Part shown: positions 32,201-44,400 of the stretch, piece after piece | Layout of the letters: the number at the start of each line of letters is the position of its first letter | Position numbering within the stretch: the first letter of the stretch is position 1 | Assembly: GCA_963920705.1 (NCBI GenBank) | Contig: OY987226.1 | Coordinates: 27,040,706 to 27,104,705, forward strand | Direction of reading: 5' to 3' | Length of the DNA: 64,000 nt | From: Odiellus spinosus | Lineage: Eukaryota > Arthropoda > Arachnida > Opiliones > Phalangiidae | Translations under genes and position numbers: made by a program | Notes under the pieces: model-generated | Told to the model about the DNA's origin: nothing | Database searches by the model: none | The model's input: the letters and a program-made list of their open reading frames with translations, nothing else

Positions 32201-32980
32201 TGATAGTCAGTCAAATCATTTTGGAATTTTTGAACGCTTGCCATAGTTACGGCACCGGGTTCTATATTAGCTTTTCGAAAAAATGATAAAGCTTCTTTTT
32301 GCAAAGGTTTAGAGCCGTTTTTCAATAGTCTATAATATTGATTTTGTTTTTCGCTAAGTTTATAAAATTTCTTTCCGTTTCGCTAGCCTTATATCAGCTA
32401 GGAAAATTCCGATAGCTAAACCCCTCCCGAAGCAAAGATCATCATCATTCTCCAAGAATATATAAGTGGGGTTTGATTTTAAAAACGTATCCAAAGCGAC
32501 TATTTTTCGGGCCGCTAAAGATCTTTGACGCCCCCCAATTTGAACATCGCATTGGAGAAGGATAATATCAAAGACGAGAGAGGCGTATAGATTGAACTTT
32601 TTGCTACTCTGGGCAATTCTACTTATTGAATGTGGAACCCGTTCGGCCGTTAAGTCATTTACGTTGATAAATTTTAAATTTACAGTGTTATCTAATTCAT
32701 CCGATCTAATTACGAACCTAACCCTGTTATAATCACTATGTTGATTCAAAAGCTCGTACAACAAAGAATTAATTATCTTGACCAACGTGTCGTGAAATTC
32801 ATTTAATTTAATTTCGTTTAAATTCTTAAAATTAACTTTAGCTTCGATTTGTCTACAACCGTACTTTCTCGATTTTTTGTCCAATAGTTTATCGATTGAG
32901 TAAAATCGTTTAGGATCCCGATTTAAAGTTAAATCTAAAGCCGCTTCCTCCTCGTCCCCGCTAGGCTCGGTATCGCTCAT
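29182..32980 (-). pseudogene. Family B DNA polymerase (protein-primed type), broken
   Basis: The largest gene of the viral element, about 1,260 codons from ATG 32980. Domains in order: N-terminal region 32980-32360; a cysteine-rich segment (CPLC, CHRC, CRKC, CRNC) about 32060-31750; exonuclease motif I YYDSETIV near 31705; Exo II VAHNARSFDAFF at 31528; Exo III near 31130; a GCFIHGCPLH block near 30780; polymerase motif A DLCNMYPHMYN near 30490; motif B NPALRSVSKLGANNIWG near 29930; motif C YSDTDS near 29630. It is read in changing frames (breaks near 32340, 31550, 30830, 30600 and 30290) and has an in-frame TAA at 29749-29751. It replicated the linear genome from a terminal protein in related Polintons and adintoviruses. 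Inactive here. Confidence 0.85.
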
Positions 32981-33008
32981 ACCGACAGACTGAAGAGAAA
33001 TTCGCCAA

Positions 33009-33412
33009 TCACCTTAATAAAAGGCGAACTTCTAGCGGCTTTAAACCGGAAAATCTAATGACGGAGCTCTTGTTCCAGTTTTCGTAGATAAAATTTAAAG
33101 AGTCTTCTTTAGAATATGAAACAACATCGTGCATGAATGAAACATCTGGTACTGTAATGGATAAAAGATTATAGATACAAACCATATTGCCTTTCGCGTA
33201 TTTAGTAAATTGGTGAAAATCATACGATAATTTAAAAGCATTCGTTATAAAATCGTTACTCTGAATATAAGAAAAGTTAATCCCCGGAGGGTTTGGATCA
33301 CGATCTAATAGACACCAACCATCACCGACATTTAAATGGGCCGTATGTTGAAAGTTATATTTATTCTTTAATTCATTAAAACTCTCGTTTAATTGTCTTC
33401 TTCGGCTTATAT
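33009..33412 (-). CDS. Unrecognised ORF upstream of the viral polymerase
   Basis: An open frame of about 134 codons on the polymerase strand, ending at TGA 33011-33009, 28 bases before the polymerase ATG. No ATG is present at its left end (the frame is closed by a stop near 33412), so the start is lost or lies in another frame or exon. The peptide is well formed, without low complexity: AHLNVGDGWCLLDRDPNPPG, SNDFITNAFKLSYDFHQFT, VPDVSFMHDVVSY, and a C-terminus VIRFSGLKPLEVRLLLR. I do not recognise the family. The close, co-directional spacing suggests it belongs to the viral element, perhaps as an accessory gene; a host origin is possible. Confidence 0.45.
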
Positions 33413-34431
33413 ATCACCTGATATAGGTATTTTTGACAAAAAAAATTTGAGGTCCACTGGCCTGTTCGGATTTTTAAGTTGGCTAGTTGGAAAAGTTTGA
33501 TATGTAGGTCACATCTTAAAGCCCAACCTACGCGGATTTTTCTATCTTTTTTAGATGAGGTCAAATTTTTTTCAAATAAGCGAGGATCTATTTTATTTTA
33601 GCAACGTTCAGACTTTAATGTTAGTTAGCTGGAATAGTTAATTTCCTGATTCAAGCTTCGGAACATGCATTATCCTGATTTTTAGATCCGAATAGATCTT
33701 TAACGATTTATTATTAAACAAATCCAGAGGATGCAACGGTTATTTAATGAACATCGCCAAATTAATGGAGATATTATAAATAATCATCTGGCTAGGAGAT
33801 ACTCATTGTTGTAACTACGCGTCTCAACAAGACTGACAGTTTTTACGTCCGCAAGTGGACGCCTTAAAAAAAGCATGGTTTGAAAATCAATGTGGAAAAG
33901 TGTTTTCAAATGATTCTGTATATCAAAAAGAATATGACGAAATTTATAACCTTATATGAAATAAAAACAAATATTTTTTTCACAATCAATTTTTTATTGT
34001 ATCAAATTTATTTAACATACTATTTCAGACTATCGTTTAGCCCTTCGAATGATGTAACCATAACACCGACGGCATCGATTGTTCAAAGACGAACTGTCGT
34101 TGATCTCCCAAATATACGGCATAATTAGTAGCAATCCGAGAATATGATAAGTAGACTCAATAAGAATCGTGATAAACGAAACGTTTCCATCGACAACACT
34201 GACAAGCCTCCAATGAGACGCGACCAGTTTCTTCGTCCATTTTTAACCGTATGATTCTTTCGCTTTCAAATACTACAATGAAACACACTATCTACCCCTG
34301 GCGTGTAAAAGTAAAGGAGGCCTCATACATTGATGAAATATCGAAAGGTTTACAATGATAAGTGGGTGTTTCATATATAGGTCTTTGACATTTTTGACCT
34401 TTAACCTTTGACATAACCCTTTGGTGTCTTA
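33413..34431. other. No gene seen; should contain the right end of the viral element
   Basis: AT-rich sequence with only short frames (for example 33376-33564 minus, 33880-34128 plus) that show no motif. The terminal inverted repeat expected at the right end of a Polinton-type element was not found by eye against the left flank. Confidence 0.4.
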
Positions 34432-36420
34432 ATGGCTCTGCAAAATCAGGTTTTTTCTCCTGAAGGGGGCTTATTTACTACTGTCCACGCTCTAGAACTC
34501 CAGCAACTAAAGGACTCGGTCACAGATTTTTCCAGACGTAGCCCAGAACCTTCTGCGATCGGTAGCCGCCTTTCTCTCCTCGAGCACTTCCTACCTTTAA
34601 TGGAGTCCTCCGCAGTGTCGCCGTTACGTCCAGCAACATTAAAGGTAACTTGTCTCCCTACCTCGTCTCTATCGGTTTTGTCCCAGATTGTTAACACGCC
34701 TCGTGAAAACCCTCAACGTGAAAATTCTCATCCTCATAACCCTCAGCGTGATAACCCTCAACGTGATAACCCTCAACGTGACGGTTTAGTACCATTCGAC
34801 CAACGGCGGTTTTGATGTATCCCATTCGACCGAACGCCACGTAGAAGTGCGGTCACTTATTCCGACTTTGAAATGCACAACTGCCTGAATGAGACACTGG
34901 CAGCGAACTACAAATCCGCCCCACCCGAACACTCCAGAGATGGATGACTTTTTCCCCTCGGCAACTGAAGTCCGGCAGACCCTAAATAGCTTAGACGTTA
35001 AGAGTGCCTCAGGTCCGGATGGCATCCCAAATCGTTTACTTAAAACTGTGCCCACTCCCTCGCCAACCCCCTCCATGCCCTCTTCACCCGCTGTCCCTCC
35101 CCGCAGAATGGTGCATCGCCCACGTCAATTTATTAGTCTTACCTCAGCAGTCTACAACGTGTTAGAAAAATGTATACGCGGAGCCCTCTTCCACTATATC
35201 AGCCCATTCCTCAGTGAATCGCAATATGGTTTTTTAAACAACAGATCAGTTGAGATAAATCTACTTTCTGCCCTTGACCTCTGGCCCGAGGCCTTTGACG
35301 CGAATTAGCGGGTCGATGTCCTCTACCTTGACAAAGCCAAGGCATTTGACACCGTCCCCCACCACCGCTTGCTAGTGAAGCTTCGGGCCTACGGAGTCTC
35401 TAACAGCCTCTTTGAGTGGACAAAGGGCTACCTTTTGAACCGCACGCAGTCAGTCAGAGTTGGCAACTCCCTGAGTGACTTCCTCTCGGTAACGAGTGGT
35501 GTCCCCCAGGGAAGTGTGCTTGGCCCAATCCTCTTTGCGCTGTACATAAATGATCTTAAGCTGTAACGTCGCCCCTAAAGCTCTTCCGCATAATCAACTA
35601 GTATGAAGACGTCTGTCTTCGAGATCTCCGTGGGGTCGAGGCTTGGTCTGTCCGAAATGGCCTCCACTTTAATGCACTTAAGTCAGTGGTCCTTTAGATC
35701 CAAAGTCTAGCCTCAGATGTGAGCTCCCCTCCCCTTATCACCTATACGGACGTAATATCCACAGGGTCAATGAGTGTAGGGATTTCGGCGTCCAAGTATC
35801 ACAAAATATTAATCTCCATACCCACATCTCCAAAACCTGTGACCGTGCAAACGGCCTTCTCGCCGTTATCAAGGCTAATTTCCCCGGTATCTCCCCCAAC
35901 TCTTATCTCATTTCTTTGGATGTTACGTCCGCCCCGTCATAGAATTCGGCAGCCAAATCGGGAACCCCACTCCGTCTGTGATATCACTATGCTTGACCGT
36001 GTCCAAGCCCGAGTTTCGCGTATCCCCCACACCCTCCAATTTCAACCTCGTGAGGCAAGGTTAGCCGCCCTGGATTGAAACCCTCTCGCCTTCCGCCGCA
36101 CCTATCTCGACCTGATTCACTTATTCAAGCTACTCTCCCCCCACCCAGTCCTACTTTATTTCAGACCCATCGACCTATCAAACCTGCAAACTTTTCCTGA
36201 AGCCTTCAAAGGCTCCCTCAAATACTCTTTTTTCAAAAGAATAATTCCCTACTGTAATAACCTCCCTGAAGACGTGGTCTCAGTGAGGTCGGTTGGTCAT
36301 TTCAAGGACAAGCTAAGACTGCACCTTTGTATTTGACCATTCAACTTAATGTCGTCCCAGTATTCTTAGTCCCCTGTTTATTACGTTATATTTTTGTACA
36401 CTTTTCTTTATTCCCCCATG
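34432..36420 (+). pseudogene. Non-LTR retrotransposon reverse transcriptase, degraded
   Basis: A LINE ORF2 remnant read across many frames. An N-terminal part contains a 15-bp coding repeat (34700-34785, NPQRD units). The RT domain begins near 34930: FFPSATEVRQTLNSL, SASGPDGIPNRLL, then FISLTSAVYNVLEKC, QYGFLNNRS, and a catalytic palm region with LDKAKAFDTVPHHRLL near 35325. GVPQGSVLGPILFALYINDL follows near 35500. The expected ADD motif is not intact just after this. A thumb/C-terminal region follows (36000-36340), including a typical WN/N-LP terminus equivalent (YCNNLPEDVVSV). Stops and shifts throughout (for example at 35306 and 35564). No endonuclease domain: 5' truncated. CR1/Jockey-like by motif style. 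Confidence 0.8.
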
Positions 36421-36427
36421 TATATAC

Positions 36428-36978
36428 AGGGTGTTTCTGAAAGGTCTGGAAAAAATGAAGGGGGTTTTTCGTGGGGTCAGACTGAGTGAAAAAGTTTTAT
36501 GAACCTTTAGTCTCACGCGCTGCGTTGCGTAGTTATGAGCCCTTGAAAATAGTCCTCAAAAATACGAAAAACGACCAAAAGGTGTAGGTAAGGTTGTGCC
36601 TTTGACCATTATTGTTTTTCAATTTAATGGTGCATATGCTAATTATCGAGAGATAAGTGAAACAAGGTGTTTATTAACTAAAAAAACGTTGATACACACT
36701 TGAGCCTGTCTAATAAATGATTGTCTAACTCGTTCGAAGATCCCTGGTGTGTTGCGTATGGTTTCGCAGGCATCAATAATCCTTTGACGTAGATCTTCCA
36801 CGTTACGCGCTTCACTAACATAAACTAAGTCCTTAAGGTGGCCCCAAAGAAAGAAGTTACAAGGGTTTAGGTCCGGAGATATGGCTGGCCACGCAACCGT
36901 TCCGCCACGACCAATCCACCTCAAAGGGAATGTTTCATTAAGGAAGGCCCTAATTTTATATTGTAGTCCCTTTTACAG
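36428..36978 (-). pseudogene. Mariner/Tc1-superfamily transposase C-terminal fragment
   Basis: A minus-strand frame from about 36978 to 36643, open without stops. It contains the third catalytic block of DDE/D transposases, WPAISPDLNPCNFFLWGHLK, followed by the usual VEDLRQRIIDACETI and a C-terminal helix. The N-terminal two thirds, with the first two Asp residues, are missing. A terminal sequence CAGGGTGTTTCTGAAAGG at 36428, close to the 3' side of the frame, resembles the end of such elements. The fragment adjoins the end of the LINE at 34432-36420. Confidence 0.75.
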
Positions 36979-37903
36979 CATTCCATTCAGTTTTAAAAAA
37001 TTAATTCGTTACATACAAAATCTTAAAATTTTATGATAAAATAACGTTGTTCCCCAATTAATTTTTAATGGGCAAGATTTGAAATTGCAATTATATGGTT
37101 TAAACGTTACTTTCATTTATACATTTTTAAATTTATTAACAGTTAAATTATGTATTTTTTTTTAAACAATTTCTTAATAATAAGTGCCCACCCTCCTCGA
37201 TTAAACGATTGTGACATTAGCAGCATTACGAAGCACAACCTCTGAGCCCAGGTCAAAAGACCCATTCGTAAAGATGCATCCACTCGTGTTTAAAGGCCCT
37301 ATCCTGTCTATAATTTTTCACTTCCCTTATACACACAGACTAGCTTTGACTCTATAATTTGTTATGACCAACGTCGTCCGCTAAGCGAGAAGCAGAAAAA
37401 ATCGTGGATGGGGCCTTTAAAGAGGTATAGAGAGTTAGACGTATTTTATTCAAACAATAACCTTTTGAGTCAATCCCGTACCCAAAATTTATTTGCGAAC
37501 TATTGAGACATCTTAACAACTCTTTTACTCTTTAAGAGGTATTTTGACCTTTCATGGACTATTGTGAAAGACTTATTATTTTAGGCATCTTATGACTGCC
37601 ACCCCCTTCTTCACCTCTCTACAAGTTTCAGCCCCGGCTTCGGGCTACTTATGGCTTACGTGTTCGGTCCTATAATTACAAAATTAAAATCCAAAAAAAT
37701 TAAGCCCTACAACTAAGTCTATCCCTATCATTTAAGTTAACCTATGTCTAACTGAGAGAACAAAAGTGTTCCAAACATGAGGCGGGGGAACGACCCCTGC
37801 TTCACTAATTGGTGGGAAAGCTTTTGTTTCTGTGTTCCTGGCTAAAAATATACTTCATACAGAATGAGGGGCGGCGGGTAGGCAGTTAGTGACAATTGGT
37901 CTT
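36979..37903. other. No gene seen
   Basis: AT-rich, with stops in all frames and no obvious repeat. It separates the transposase fragment from the 3' end of the next LINE. Confidence 0.4.
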
Positions 37904-39545
37904 TTTTATTATTATTATTATGGTTTTATTTGAGTTTGTAAAGCCGCATTGGGCTTGTACACAAACAGCGGGAGAAATACATTGGAAAACAACAAATTGT
38001 GAAAATAGAAACAAAAATGAGACAGTATAAACTAGAGTGAGGACAATAAAAACAAAATGAGACAATAAAAACTAAAATGACGCAATAAAAACAAAAATGA
38101 AACAATAGAACAAAAATGAGGCTATAAAAACCAAAATGAGACAGTAATAACAAAGAATGAGATAATAATAATAAAAAATGAGACAAGAAAAACAACTTAC
38201 AAGACAAAAAATAAAATAAAAACAAAAATGAGACCATATTTACAATGAGAATAAAAAACAATGAGACCATATTTACAATGAGAATAAAAAACAATGAGAC
38301 CATATTTACAATGAGAATAAAAAAAATGAGACCATATTTACAATGAGAATAAAAAACAATGAGACCATATTTACAATGAGAATAAAAAACAATGAGACCA
38401 TATTTACATATTTACAATGAGACAATATTTACAGTAAATTCAACACTAGGGGAAGGGGACAGGCTAGTTAGTAGCATTGTCGGGGGCGGTATACAGTAGG
38501 GGGGACGGAAATTTTTAACCTGTGGAAAGGGGGGAAACGCGGTAGGGGGACTTTTCGGAGATAGTTTAAAGGGGGCATTTAGGAACTTAGTCGCTTCCCG
38601 ACGGAAAATGGACTTAGTTTCGAGAATGACTGTGGCCTGAGGGAGGGAGTTCCAGTCCTTAATGACGCGACTAGTGAAGTGGTGCTGGCGAGGGGCCGTG
38701 CGAACCTTTGGCTTTAGAAGTTTGTGCTTGTGGCCCCTGGTTCGGGAGGAGCTACTTAGGGTCACGAAGTCGGAGGTCGGGGTGTCTAGTGCGTTATGAA
38801 AAAAGTCGTGCAGAGTTGACACGGTGGCGGATGTGGATGGGATCTATGTGTAGTTGACGGAGGCGGGTAGGGGAGCTGACTGATCTTGGAGGCTAGTTTG
38901 GTGAATGCGTTTTGGGCCTTTTGGAGGGAAGTAATGTCCATGGAAAGGTGGGGCGACCACACGGGGGAGCAGTAATCAAAAAGGGGGAGGACTAGAGAAT
39001 TGTATAGTGTCTGGATTAATTTAGGGGAGCGGAAGTGAAAATTTCGCCTAATGATGCCGGTAGTGGAGTGAACGCGTTTGGAAACTTTATTGGTTTGGCT
39101 AGAAAATTTTGAGTCCGGGCGCATTAAGACCCCTAAGTCACTTTCGGCCAAGGTACTGGAAATGGTGTGGCCTTTAATGGTATAAGGATAGTTGCGGTTG
39201 TGGGCGCCTAATCTGAGAATCGCACATTTGGTCGGGTTGTAAGCCAGGCCTCGCTTGTCAGCCCATTGGACAGCGGAGTCTAAGTCCGTTTGCAGGTGTA
39301 GGGAATCGGTGTGAGTGCGTATCGGGCTGTAAAGTTTGGAGTCGTCCGCAAAGAGCAGAATTGAGGCAAAAGTTATGACGGCGGGGAGGGAATTGATTAG
39401 GACGTTGAATAAAAAGGGGCCGAGGACCGAGCCCTGGGGAACCCCACGGCCCACGGTAGACCAGCCGGAAGAGTGACCGTGGAGCACTACGCGCTGCCGG
39501 CGACCTTCTAGTTAGGCCTTGAGCCACGAGAGGGCTTTTCCTGTC
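37904..39545 (-). mobile_element. 5'-truncated LINE with RT C-terminus and repetitive 3' tail
   Basis: Minus-strand element. From about 39545 the frame enters the RT palm: GVPQGSVLGPFLFNVLINSL near 39430, then the catalytic LLFADDSKLY near 39350, and DLDSAVQWADKRGLAYNPTK. A region with LVLPLFDYCSPVWSPHLS follows near 38970. After a frameshift near 38830 a C-terminal module (FTSRVIKDWNSLPQATV) continues to about 38540. The 3' untranslated part holds a 33-bp tandem repeat (38231-38400, GAGACCATATTTACAATGAG). It ends in AATAAAACCATAATAATAAT, the (TAA)-type tail typical of this LINE group. It is cut at 39545, before the fingers and endonuclease. A different copy from the one at 34432-36420. Confidence 0.85.
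38231..38400. repeat. 33-bp tandem repeat in LINE 3' region
   Basis: Five to six units, each with GAGAATAAAAAACAATGAG and CCATATTTACAAT, preceded by a looser run of ACAAAAATGAGACAATA-like units from about 38030. Lies downstream of the RT stop in the minus-strand LINE. Confidence 0.85.
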
Positions 39546-40832
39546 TTTGGTACATATTACTATCCATATTTATGGGCACAAAGTTTACTTTGTAAAGGAA
39601 TGGTTTATTTTGAGGATTGCGTTTGCATTAGTGATAATGATTCATTCTTCTTAAAAGTAATTTTGAGTATTTGGTAATCTAAATGTTTACCATAGAGGTC
39701 CCAAAAACATTTTCCGAGAGTGCCGTGTGAGAAAGCCATTCGCTTGGTATTCAAGAAATACAGAAGCCAAAAAAAGTCTAAATTGAATCTTGGTCAGTTC
39801 GTTCGCGGGTATAACGAATATTTAATTGGTATGGATTTCTATACACTTTTCTGGTTTAATGCATCCTAGCCAATATCGCAAGGCTTCAAGCAACGCCTCA
39901 TATGAGTATATTTTATACGGAGAAAAATCCAAAGGGGAAAATGTAATTTGTCAATTTTCCACAATCTCGTTTTCAAATAGTTTAAATAGGCATTAATTAA
40001 GTATTTTAAATATTTCTTAGGTAAACGAACGAAGCAATACTGCGGAGTCATCCAGCATCTACGTGAAAGAGCCCGCGAGTGGCCGTCGCCGATAGAGCAA
40101 GCTCAAACGCGCCTGAAAGACCATTAGTCTTTCAACTCCTACAATGATCTTAAAGTAGGGCAAAAATTGTAAACGAACTCTATGTCTAGTACCTTTCAAA
40201 GCCTGACGAGTTGGTTTGTTCCTGTTTGTGAAATTTTCACGTTCTTCGCCTGAGTTGTTTTCCGAATCGCGCGAAGAGTGAACCTTCCTTACCTACGAGT
40301 TATTTTGGATATTATAAAGCAGCATAGAATGTCTTCAAAGCTTTTTATATAAATTTCATGTTTGGTTTTTTAAAGATCCTCATTTTCGTCTTAGCTGACT
40401 TTTTGCTCTACAGTAATTAGAAACTGCTTTTGAGTGGATTTTGTGGTCCCTTTGAAATTTATATGAAGGCTATACCGATTTAGCCTACCATTGACACAGA
40501 CACTGGCCGTCAAAAACACAAGGTTTTTAAAGAAATCTTGAAGGAAACTCACTTTTGAAAAATCAAAACCCATAGAAAACATCAAGTATATTTTACATCT
40601 ATTTTAAAGTAGCAAAATCTAGAGTGGAGTTATATACAATTAAAATCCACGTTTGTTACTCTCACCGAAATTAGTATATTCATCTATACGATACATCGTA
40701 CTCACGCTTCCATAATCGCTAATCACTGACTCTTGGTATTATTGACAAAATATAGTTTAATAATTATTTAATTCAAACATCTAATACAACTTGAATATTA
40801 TTTCTAACATCAGAACCACAATTAGGATAGAA
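39546..40832. other. No gene seen
   Basis: Low-information AT-rich DNA. The small minus-strand frames at 39866-40051 and 40391-40585 have no motif. If the P-type transposase fragment that follows once had an N-terminal THAP domain, it should lie here, but I could not find a C2CH pattern. Confidence 0.35.
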
Positions 40833-41021
40833 GAAATGAGTATAAAGAAGGATCTCATTTATCGGGTTAGCACGGGAGAAATTGTTGGGCTCATAAATTC
40901 CAATGATAGCCAAAATAAGATAAACAAATTAGTAGAAGTTGACGATAACCCGGAAAAAGCACCACAATTGGCCACCCACGTCATGCAAATAATGATTTGA
41001 AGTGTAACTGGATCATTTAAA
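40833..41021 (+). pseudogene. P-element/THAP9-type transposase, middle segment
   Basis: The frame (ORF from 40791) contains DLIYRVSTGEIVGLINSNDS followed by APQLATHVMQIMI, a TGA at 40998-41000, and in the same frame SVTGSFKYPY. This reproduces the conserved block before the catalytic core of P-type transposases, where a TGE-(I/L)-(V/I)-G-(F/L) motif is followed by the LATH(M/V)L-type helix and a K-(F/Y)-P sequence. The sequence stops at the inverted-repeat element beginning near 41022. The next expected part of the protein appears at 48862, so this is probably the left part of one dismembered gene. Confidence 0.6.
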
Positions 41022-41352
41022 TATCCCTATATACAAAAACGTTGTTCGCACTTCAAAAAAGTGCATTTATATTTAAGAATATCAAACCCGTGAAGGGACA
41101 GAAATTATAAATTATCGTTGAAAGAAATATGAATGTCACAGTCTAAGAAATCAGAAAGCTGTAATGAAATAATTAATATGAATAAAAAAATTACATATAA
41201 ATTCGGCCTATCGAAACTTTAAATTATGTAGAAGTCATTCGTAGAATATTTCTTTCAGCGATAATTTGTAATTTCTGTCCCTTCACGGGTTTGATATTCT
41301 TACCTATAAATGCACTTTTTTGAAGTGCGAAGCAAAACAACGTTTTTGTATA
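41022..41352. mobile_element. Small inverted-repeat element
   Basis: Arms of about 115 bp: about 41022-41140 (TATACAAAAACGTTGTTCGC, then GAAGGGACAGAAATTATAAA) and about 41237-41352 (inverted). The centre is AT-rich. No ORF. It sits exactly where the P-type transposase fragment breaks off. Confidence 0.7.
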
Positions 41353-44269
41353 ATTAGTGTTTGCTTTTGGAAAAATTAAACACTAGTAAATCAATTAATC
41401 CATTTTTTATTTAGTGGTAGGTAATTAAAATTGCAAATTTACAAGTTTAAATTGAAATGATTTAATATATATGATTATTTTATATTGTACAAACTTTATA
41501 ATCGGTTATTGTTGTTCTAAATTATGGGGCCCTATAACTGTGGTTTAAGATTAAATATCCTATGGTGCACGCGACATCTTTTTTAATCTCGATCGCATCA
41601 CGTTATTCGATCTTTCTAAAAGTAAATTGATTAAGTTCTTGTTTTTGCCATATTCAAAAATATTCCCTCGAGCTCCCGCAGAACGAACACGTCCATACTC
41701 TCAGCATAAAACTATAGTTCTTAAATCTCATTTCACACAGTTTAATTCAGAAGTTCTTTCGATTTAGTTGAATATTAACATCGCTTAAGCCGTTGTTTTC
41801 ATTTTGATGGTTTATACCGTTTAATTTTCATTTTTCACTTAGATTTAAAATGAAACCATTCAGTTTATTTTCCGGTTAATGAAAATTATTTGCAACACTT
41901 AATAAATACTGATCTGCCATGGTGCACCTCATGGGCTATTAGATTAATAGTTTTGACCTAATTAACTGGTACCCTTTTAAAATAGCTTTGAACTCACTCG
42001 TTTTCCTGTGAGGACGCGTTACACGACGCGCACAATTAAAGGTTGAAATGTATACAGAATACTGGTCGCTGACGTCCCGTCATCGCGTGATTTCGAATCA
42101 TCCGATTGCCCGGTTAGATTTTATTTTGCACATGGCGATCGAGCCTTTTCCTTACTCCGTAGATTTAAACTCAATTTAAAAATTATGACCTCTCGATTTT
42201 AAGTCTACACTCCGAATTCAGGATACCAGCAAGTAGAAAAATATATAATTGGTACCATGCCGCGGCATACGCGGGCATGTCAACTAAAAGGAATTTAAAG
42301 TTTTCTTAAAATTGAGTACACATGGGACCGATTTAAAAAAAAAGGAAGCCCACGTGCAAGAAAAACAATTACAACTCTAACCTCCGACCTCGCGCTAGCT
42401 AGATACGCGTATCGGAAGACCTAAAAGAATAAACACCCTACGACTGTAATTGTCCTGGAGGGAGTCTCTGCCGTTTACAAATAAAAGTATTTACGAATTA
42501 AAGGGTACGAGTCAAAGATTTTAAAGGTTATATAGGAAAATATAAATAAAGTCCGAATTTGCCGTTACATATAATATGATGACTCTTTCCTTGTTTCCGT
42601 CCATTTATTCATCCACTACGCTTAGTTTAGAATAAGAACGACGAAAGCGGCACCTCGTAACAAATCCGCGCATAACGAAGTTATACCTCAATCGCGCCAT
42701 GGCTCTGGAAGATTCGCTTCAATTCCGAACTCGTCAATTACAAGAGAGAAGGGTGAGACCAAGGGATTACTAACTAAAGGGATATTGGCTAATTCGAGTG
42801 ATAAAATATACTAGCCTGACGTGACCTTACTAGCGTTGTTTTAATCTGCTAACTTAAAGATAACTAAAAGTGATTACCATGAACATCCACTAAAATATCT
42901 ACTCGAGAATTAACGAGACGATCGAGACCAGAATAAACATTAAACTTTATTATTACAAGTATAATTCTCATAAATTCAGAGAGCCCTGCAAAAAAAAAGA
43001 AAACGAAGTCATAAAAACAACATCGCGTTAAAGAACATATTTGCAAAAAACTATGCCAAGTCCTCCGCACTCTTCCTAAAGAAACGTAAGTCTTCCTTTA
43101 CTCTGCTGTCCAAGAGATGTACTGGATGACGGCCCCAGGCATCTTTCCACTACTTGTCCTCTACCTGGCCTATCCTAATCCTTGAAAGCTAGGACATTCT
43201 AGGCGTCACCACGGAACTTCCACCTCTGCAGCAGGCTAGAGACGTTGACTTTTTTTTACACGATGTTGAACGCATGAATGACAGAGAGAGAATGTGTTCT
43301 ATCCATAGGCGCAAATGACTTTTATCTCTCGAAAAACTACGTCGACGTCCCTTAAAAAACGGATTTGGCCTACTGGCGATAGGCCAACTGAAAAACGTAT
43401 TTACATCCCATTGTAAGAATTGGACGACGAGTCTGAAAGTTCGTTATGTCGAACACGTGATAGTACCGAAAGTTCGAATACTCAAAGGGGTTGACTTCGC
43501 GTCGACTGCAACTAAATCAGACTGAGACTGTTGCACTCTACTAACGTAACCTTACCTATAATATTATAAGAGGGATGGGTTAGAGCGAGTGTTTAACTAG
43601 TTGGAGGGATGACGTAGTTCGAGTGATTAACTAACGTAACCTTACCTAAAATATTACAAGAAGGGCAAGGAAACAAAATGTCCATTCGAGGTTGTGAACT
43701 ATCGATAAAGATTCCACTTGAGATTATGTACATGAAGATTATGGTCTATCAAGATTGTGTCGCATCGACATTATGTTCTGTCGAGATTGCGTCCCAGCGA
43801 GATTATATCCCATCGTTATTATGTCCTATCGCGCGTGTGTCCAATTTTGTTCTTACATCCGTATCCTTTCTAGACTCCTTTAAATTCTGCAGCATAATTT
43901 AAATTTCCCGCCAACTTTTATAACTAAATCAATTTATTGTACGTCTGTCTCAGGGTCTATTTTCTAAGACATTTCAAAATCTTACCGTTATATACCATTT
44001 GGGCTAATGTATAATACCCTGTGGCTTATAATCATTGATAAAAAAAATCCAGTTCGCACTATAAACGTTAAAAACACTTTTGCATTAGACTCAATACGTA
44101 GAATTCTAGGCATCGTCCTATATCTTTTAAACCAAAACATATCGTTTGTATCTCTCGCGTTTTGCTTTATTATTTATATTTAATTAAACACAAGTTTTTT
44201 ATTCAACTTCATACACCAACGTTATCATTTTTTCCGTCTTTCTTTCCAATGTTATCAAAGCTACTGTTA
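41353..44269. other. No gene seen; short degenerate repeats
   Basis: Mostly unique AT-rich sequence. Near 43538-43668 a block containing ACTAACGTAACCTTACCTA occurs twice. From about 43700 to 43830 there is a degenerate run of about 20-bp units built on GATTATGTCC-TATCGA. The frame over the latter (43678-43902) is a by-product. No transposase, RT or RNA gene was recognised. Confidence 0.4.
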
Positions 44270-44400
44270 TTCAGTCTTAGTATTCAACATAATAAAAGTA
44301 TAATAGAACACCCTTGTAAATCTAACACATTTCTCTCTTTCTAATGCAAACTCCCAATGAAACGCCGTCTTTCGCGGTGTTTCAACCTTATCTAAAGCTT
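44270..44400. repeat. Dispersed repeat, copy 1 of 3
   Basis: This segment (landmarks CAGTCTTAGTATTCA, TGCAAACTCCCAATGAAACG, GTCTTTCGCGGTGTTTCAA) recurs at about 48481-48626 and 48627-48740. It is followed here by a near-palindrome around AGTGAACTAGTTCAC flanked by CCTCCCC/GGGGAGG (44406-44437). Confidence 0.7.

Noticed and set aside
9208-33412. The contig as an exogenous viral genome or a viral assembly
   Set aside because: Broken genes, host-type transposon insertions with target duplications, spliced host exons and flanking satellites show an integrated fossil in a host chromosome.
37926-38303. Minus-strand 125-codon hydrophobic ORF
   Set aside because: It is the translation of ATGAGA/AAACAA-type tandem units in the LINE 3' tail.
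43678-43902. 74-codon ORF
   Set aside because: It covers degenerate 20-bp repeats (GATTATGTCC-TATCGA) and has no motif.
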